Shown piece after piece: positions 8,144 through 11,004 of a DNA stretch of 11,004 nt. The notes beneath the pieces were generated by a model, which was not told where the DNA came from, ran no database searches, and saw only the letters and a list, made by a program, of their open reading frames with translations. Made by a program: the position numbers and the translations under genes. Source of the DNA: Alistipes sp. (GTDB taxonomy: Bacteria > Bacteroidota > Bacteroidia > Bacteroidales > Rikenellaceae); NCBI GenBank assembly GCA_017561105.1, contig JAFZDR010000191.1, positions 1-11,004 of the forward strand, in the 5' to 3' direction. Each line of letters begins with the position of its first letter. Position 1 is the first letter of the stretch.

Positions 8144-8758
8144 CTACTGCAAGTTGAAGAGGGTGCTGTTAATCGCACGGTTTATCTTCACATTCTCGAG
8201 TTCGATGATTGTGCAGTCGCCCGACTTCTCGTGCATCTCCATTCTCTTTACACCCAAGCTCTCGGCATCAAAGAGCAACACAAGCTTTGTCCACATCTGC
8301 TTCATCTCTCGCTTTATCGGGATAAGGGTTGCGGTATAGCCACCCTTGGTCGAAGCCATCGAGATCTCGAATGTAGTGTTATCCTTGAGCATATCGCCCA
8401 TTATACTGTTCATCATCAGACGCGAGATATCCTTGAATATCTTGTTCTGATTTACATCTATGACATCTGCACGAGAGCTATTCTTCAACAGAATCTGATT
8501 TTGATTCATAATGAAGATGTAGCTGTATGGCGTAACATACTCCCAGCGCAACTTATCGGGTTGCGAGTAGTACATCTTTCCGCGCGATACTAAGCGGTTA
8601 TCGAGAATTTTCAGATGCTTGGTCTGCACAAAATCGCACTCCAAGGTGGTAATTTTAGCGCTTGCCGCACTTATCTGCTCGATAATCTGAGTATCGTTCT
8701 GCGCCATAGCCACACACGACAGCAACGACGCAATCAGTATAAATAGAGTTCTCATCAT
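8144..8758 (-). CDS. LolA-like outer-membrane lipoprotein carrier protein
   Basis: A 204-residue exported protein with the single LolA-type domain. After the signal peptide (cleavage likely after AMA at residue 19), visible family features are the TLECDFVQTKHLKIL strand at 38-52, the SRGKMYYSQPDKLRWEY segment at 58-74, and alternating strands to the C-terminus. LolA proteins shuttle lipoproteins or lipids across the periplasm in a hydrophobic half-barrel. Aryl polyene clusters encode a dedicated paralogue assumed to carry the product, and that is the likely role here, downstream of the MMPL exporter. Start: the ATG at 8758 overlaps the EamA-like stop as ATGA; a second ATG follows at once at 8755. 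I prefer 8758 because the same 11-base junction occurs at the exporter start at 1681. A longer frame upstream to 8806 lies inside the preceding gene and would spoil the signal peptide. LLSC at residues 12-15 resembles a lipobox weakly; signal peptidase I cleavage is likelier. Confidence 0.87.
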   Translation of the reverse strand: MMRTLFILIASLLSCVAMAQNDTQIIEQISAASAKITTLECDFVQTKHLKILDNRLVSRGKMYYSQPDKLRWEYVTPYSYIFIMNQNQILLKNSSRADVIDVNQNKIFKDISRLMMNSIMGDMLKDNTTFEISMASTKGGYTATLIPIKREMKQMWTKLVLLFDAESLGVKRMEMHEKSGDCTIIELENVKINRAINSTLFNLQ

Positions 8759-8765
8759 CGTGCAA
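8755..8765 (-). repeat. 11-base repeated stop/start junction, copy 1 (EamA-like to LolA-like)
   Basis: The coding-strand sequence ttgcacgatga holds the last codons of one gene (Ala-Arg-stop) and the ATG of the next. The identical 11 bases occur at 1678-1688, at the acyltransferase to exporter junction. It supports the ATG at 8758 as the LolA-like start. Whether the identity has meaning or is chance is open. Confidence 0.5.
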
Positions 8766-9105
8766 TTAGATAACATCCGAGCATTATGAGCAGCACGCCC
8801 AACCACTTCAAGGTATTTATCGGCTCGTTGAAAAATACCATAGCCGCAATCATACCGAAGACATAGCTCAACGACACAAGCGGGTATGCCATGCTGAACG
8901 GATAGTTTTTAATTATGTGGAACCACAAAATACTACCCGCACCATAGCACAATCCGCACGCTGCGAATTGCCAATTCACAAATACCGAACGCCAAAATTC
9001 GACACTCATCGAGAATGGCAACATTCTACCAAGGCCAAACTTGAGTAGTACCTGTCCGCCCGCGAGCAACATGCTCTGCACTATAGCCAATAGCAGTAGT
9101 TTCAT
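8755..9105 (-). CDS. EamA/SMR-like four-helix membrane protein (ArnE/ArnF-like)
   Basis: A 116-residue integral inner-membrane protein with four hydrophobic helices at about 2-21, 42-63, 70-91 and 98-114, the size of one half of a DMT transporter. The C-terminal half has AYPL-VSLSYVFG and the F-NEPINTLKWLGVLLIMLG motif of EamA domains. The membrane-buried Glu of helix 1 that small multidrug resistance pumps use is absent; helix 1 carries Gln10 and Gln18 instead. This favours ArnE/ArnF-type lipid-linked-sugar flippase relatives over a drug pump. With a dolichyl-phosphate-sugar-like GT2 enzyme in the same operon, flipping a glycolipid intermediate is a reasonable guess, not shown. It begins eight bases after the ketosynthase stop with an AGGA sequence just upstream of the ATG and overlaps the LolA-like start. 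Confidence 0.82.
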   Translation of the reverse strand: MKLLLLAIVQSMLLAGGQVLLKFGLGRMLPFSMSVEFWRSVFVNWQFAACGLCYGAGSILWFHIIKNYPFSMAYPLVSLSYVFGMIAAMVFFNEPINTLKWLGVLLIMLGCYLIAR

Positions 9106-9112
9106 AATCCTA

Positions 9113-10852
9113 TTATTCTCTTACCAGCACGATACTTCGCGCATACAAATCCTGCGGGACAGCTCGACCTGCACGCTCGGCAAACTCCGAGAATGAAGGG
9201 GTCGATTCGTCATACAAGCCGACTAACACGCTCTCGACCTTGCCCGTAGCGATCAATCGCTTGGCATCGCGCATAGCCCACTCCAACGACTCGTCACCCT
9301 GTGAGTAGGTGGTGTTGTAGCCGTGGCACTTCGCGCGTATGGCGATTGCCGAACTGAGGGTATTGTGGGTACTCTGCATAAAGAGCGTAGGCTTGAGCAA
9401 CTCCTCGCCATTGGCAATCATATCGTTCAAGAACTGCATACTCGTTTCGAGCATTCCGCGTGCTGTTGCCGTAACAATTGCATCGGGGCACGATATTCCC
9501 GCCTCCTGCATAGCCTTCAGCGAGGTGAGGTGTGCCGCCTTCATCAACTTACCCATACGACGGCTCTCCATTGGCGATACAAACTCGCGCAACTGAGCCA
9601 AATCGTCAACAGATGTAATCTCGACATCGGCTACAACCTTCACTCCGTACTCTACCTCGCTATCGCACTTGCTGCGAAGCGGCTCCTTACTGATAACCAT
9701 CGAAGAGTCGTTGCCACCAAAACCGAAAGAGTTACATATCACATTGTGCAGATCGGCACTACTATTTCCAAGGGTCGGAGTGATAGCACCCTCCTCCTGG
9801 TTTGCCCAGCAGAGATTTGCCGGGGTAAAGCCATTCTGCATTGCCAATACACAGATTACGGTTTCGATAGATCCCGAAGCCGAAGTTGTGTGTCCGGTAA
9901 ATGACTTGGTACTCGACACCTCAGGCATATTCTCGCCAAAAACGCGCTTCAACGATGCGCTCTCCGAGATATCGTTGTTTGGTGTACCCGTACCATGAGC
10001 ATTCACATACTGAATATCCGACGGTGTGAGCCCTGCCATATCTATGGCATCCATCATAGCCAAATAGGCACCTTCACCATCGTCCGACGAAGCGGTCTGA
10101 TGGAAGGCGTCGCAACGGTTGCCGTAGCCCGATACATAGGATAAGCCCTCGACATCGCGCTGCAACACCACGAATGCTGCGCCCTCACCGAGGTTAAGGC
10201 CTGCACGCGTAGCGTCGAACGGATGGCACTGCGCCTTATCGAGAATCATCAGTGTATTGAAGCCGTTGAGGTGGAAAAGGCTGAGAGCCTCCGATCCTCC
10301 TGCAATGACAATATCAACCTCATCGCGCTTAAGCATCTCCGAGCCGAGAATTATAGAGTTCAAGGCCGAAGAGCAGGCTGTAGAGATGGTACAAATCTCA
10401 GCATCTGCCACACCCGCAAACTCGGCAATCTCTCTGGTGCTGTTACCGCAATCGTTGCTCTGTGGCAAGCGCAACAGCGCATCGTCCACCTTCATCTGCT
10501 CGTAATACTGCTCGGTCAAATCCATACCGCCAACCGTAGTTCCCGAGATGAGAGCCACACGCTTACCCGAGAGATTGGTCAGACCCGCATGCTCCAACGC
10601 CTGGCGCACAGCTATCGCACCCATAAGCGATGTTCTGCTCATCGGCTCCGACGAAGTGATACCGAGCATCTGTTTCATCTCCTCGTTCGAGAGCTGCACC
10701 TCGCCTACCGGCAGATGCGTATGCTTCGAAGGCAGATACTTCATCGCCCTGATACCCGTCTTGCCGCTACGCAGCGAGTCAAGCACCGACGAAGCGTCAT
10801 TGCCTATCGAACAGATGATACCAAGACCTGTTATTGAGATGATTGGAGTCAT
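9113..10852 (-). CDS. Beta-ketoacyl-ACP synthase with fused chain-length-factor-like domain
   Basis: A 579-residue protein in two parts. Residues 1 to about 392 form a complete FabF-type ketosynthase with the Cys-His-His triad: Cys160 in STACSSA, His286 in VNAHGTGTPNND, His321 in SFTGHTTSASG, and the terminal SFGFGGNDSS near 374-384. It condenses malonyl-ACP with the growing acyl-ACP. Residues about 401-579 match the Ketoacyl-synt_2 family (the partial ketosynthase or CLF-like proteins of aryl polyene clusters, ApeC type): ESRRMGKLMKAAHLTSLKA, DAIVTATARGMLETS, LFMQSTHNTLSSAIAI, SQGDESLEWAM, ESVLVGLYDE. Its His496-Asn497 pair sits in the family's VHN position and there is no active-site Cys, consistent with a non-catalytic partner. 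In aryl polyene systems the KS and CLF-like proteins are separate; here one gene encodes both. It overlaps the ACP stop as TAATG and likely works on that ACP. Confidence 0.92.
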   Translation of the reverse strand: MTPIISITGLGIICSIGNDASSVLDSLRSGKTGIRAMKYLPSKHTHLPVGEVQLSNEEMKQMLGITSSEPMSRTSLMGAIAVRQALEHAGLTNLSGKRVALISGTTVGGMDLTEQYYEQMKVDDALLRLPQSNDCGNSTREIAEFAGVADAEICTISTACSSALNSIILGSEMLKRDEVDIVIAGGSEALSLFHLNGFNTLMILDKAQCHPFDATRAGLNLGEGAAFVVLQRDVEGLSYVSGYGNRCDAFHQTASSDDGEGAYLAMMDAIDMAGLTPSDIQYVNAHGTGTPNNDISESASLKRVFGENMPEVSSTKSFTGHTTSASGSIETVICVLAMQNGFTPANLCWANQEEGAITPTLGNSSADLHNVICNSFGFGGNDSSMVISKEPLRSKCDSEVEYGVKVVADVEITSVDDLAQLREFVSPMESRRMGKLMKAAHLTSLKAMQEAGISCPDAIVTATARGMLETSMQFLNDMIANGEELLKPTLFMQSTHNTLSSAIAIRAKCHGYNTTYSQGDESLEWAMRDAKRLIATGKVESVLVGLYDESTPSFSEFAERAGRAVPQDLYARSIVLVRE

Positions 10853-11004
10853 TATTTGGTTCTATTCTTCGAGATATACTCGGCAATAGTGTTGATATTC
10901 TTGAATATACCCTTACCCTCGGCAGGATTAGCCAGCTTAATGCCGTAGAAACGATCCAAGATTACGATAATCTCCAACGCATCTATCGAATCCAAGCCAA
11001 GGCC
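10852..11004 (-). CDS. Acyl carrier protein, N-terminal part missing (window edge)
   Basis: The last 50 residues of a small carrier protein; its start lies beyond the right edge. The fragment opens with GLGLDSIDALEI, in which the Ser of DSI is the attachment site for 4'-phosphopantetheine. It continues with LDRFYGIKL and the final helix INTIAEYIS, as in type II ACPs of about 75-85 residues. It carries the growing chain as a thioester between ketosynthase, dehydratase and the other enzymes of the cluster. The stop codon overlaps the ketosynthase ATG by one base (TAATG), which suggests coupled translation and a dedicated ACP-ketosynthase pair. In the visible half the motif is complete, so I expect a functional protein. 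A phosphopantetheinyl transferase is not seen in this window. Confidence 0.9.
   Translation of the reverse strand, partial: GLGLDSIDALEIIVILDRFYGIKLANPAEGKGIFKNINTIAEYISKNRTK

Noticed and set aside
7641..8339. A 232-codon plus-strand open frame over the dehydratase, small exported protein and LolA-like genes
   Set aside because: All three minus-strand genes have clear features (hot-dog motif, signal peptides), and the plus frame has none.
8759..8806. Longer start for the LolA-like protein at 8806
   Set aside because: It would add 16 residues overlapping the upstream gene and place charged residues before an otherwise clean signal peptide.
1..11004. Search for CRISPR arrays, tRNA or rRNA genes, insertion sequences, attachment sites and riboswitches
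   Set aside because: None seen by eye; coding sequence covers practically the whole window, leaving gaps of at most 20 bases.

Overview
The window is the interior of one long minus-strand operon of eleven genes. Both edges cut genes: the acyl carrier protein at the right edge lacks its start and the exporter at the left edge lacks its end. Neighbouring genes overlap by a few bases or are at most 20 bases apart, so there is no room for an internal promoter or terminator, and no gene-free stretch above 20 bases. Transcription runs from right to left. The organism is most likely a member of the Bacteroidota, probably Bacteroidales. I infer this from the gene set, the weak or absent Shine-Dalgarno sequences, the AT-rich gene junctions, and the GT2-acyltransferase and AQRNGR-type acyltransferase families. 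No rRNA or marker gene is present to prove it.

In order of transcription the genes are: ACP (partial, 10852-11004); a ketosynthase carrying a C-terminal chain-length-factor-like domain (9113-10852); a small four-helix EamA/SMR-like membrane protein (8755-9105); a LolA-like periplasmic carrier (8144-8758); a small exported protein of unknown family (7725-8138); an FabZ/ApeI-like hot-dog dehydratase (7336-7704); a glycosyltransferase family 2 plus PlsC acyltransferase fusion (5819-7318); two tandem CrtI/CrtISO/retinol-saturase-like FAD oxidoreductases (4330-5826 and 2816-4327); a second, unrelated acyltransferase (1678-2823); and the first 560 residues of an MMPL/RND-type exporter (1-1681).

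This is a type II fatty-acid/polyketide-like assembly line (ACP, KS, CLF-like domain, dehydratase) joined to tailoring enzymes (two FAD oxidoreductases, a glycosyltransferase, two acyltransferases) and an envelope-export set (MMPL, LolA-like, small exported protein, EamA-like). The combination of a specialised KS/CLF, dehydratase, GT2-PlsC, LolA and MMPL is the hallmark of aryl polyene and flexirubin-type clusters, whose products are polyene lipids of the outer membrane. This locus differs from the textbook aryl polyene cluster in four visible ways: the KS and CLF-like parts lie in one polypeptide, there are two carotenoid-desaturase-like enzymes, there is an ArnE/F-like membrane protein, and several family signature residues are changed (Gln for the usual Glu in the dehydratase, Asn for Asp in the exporter relay, H-x5-D in the acyltransferase). 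The product cannot be read from the window. The ketoreductase, starter-unit ligase, further ketosynthases and any aromatic-starter enzyme would have to lie outside it.

Working model (inference): the KS/CLF-like enzyme and the dehydratase build an unsaturated chain on the ACP. The FAD enzymes adjust its double bonds. The acyltransferases and glycosyltransferase move it onto a sugar or lipid anchor. The MMPL, EamA-like and Lol-like proteins place it in the outer membrane.
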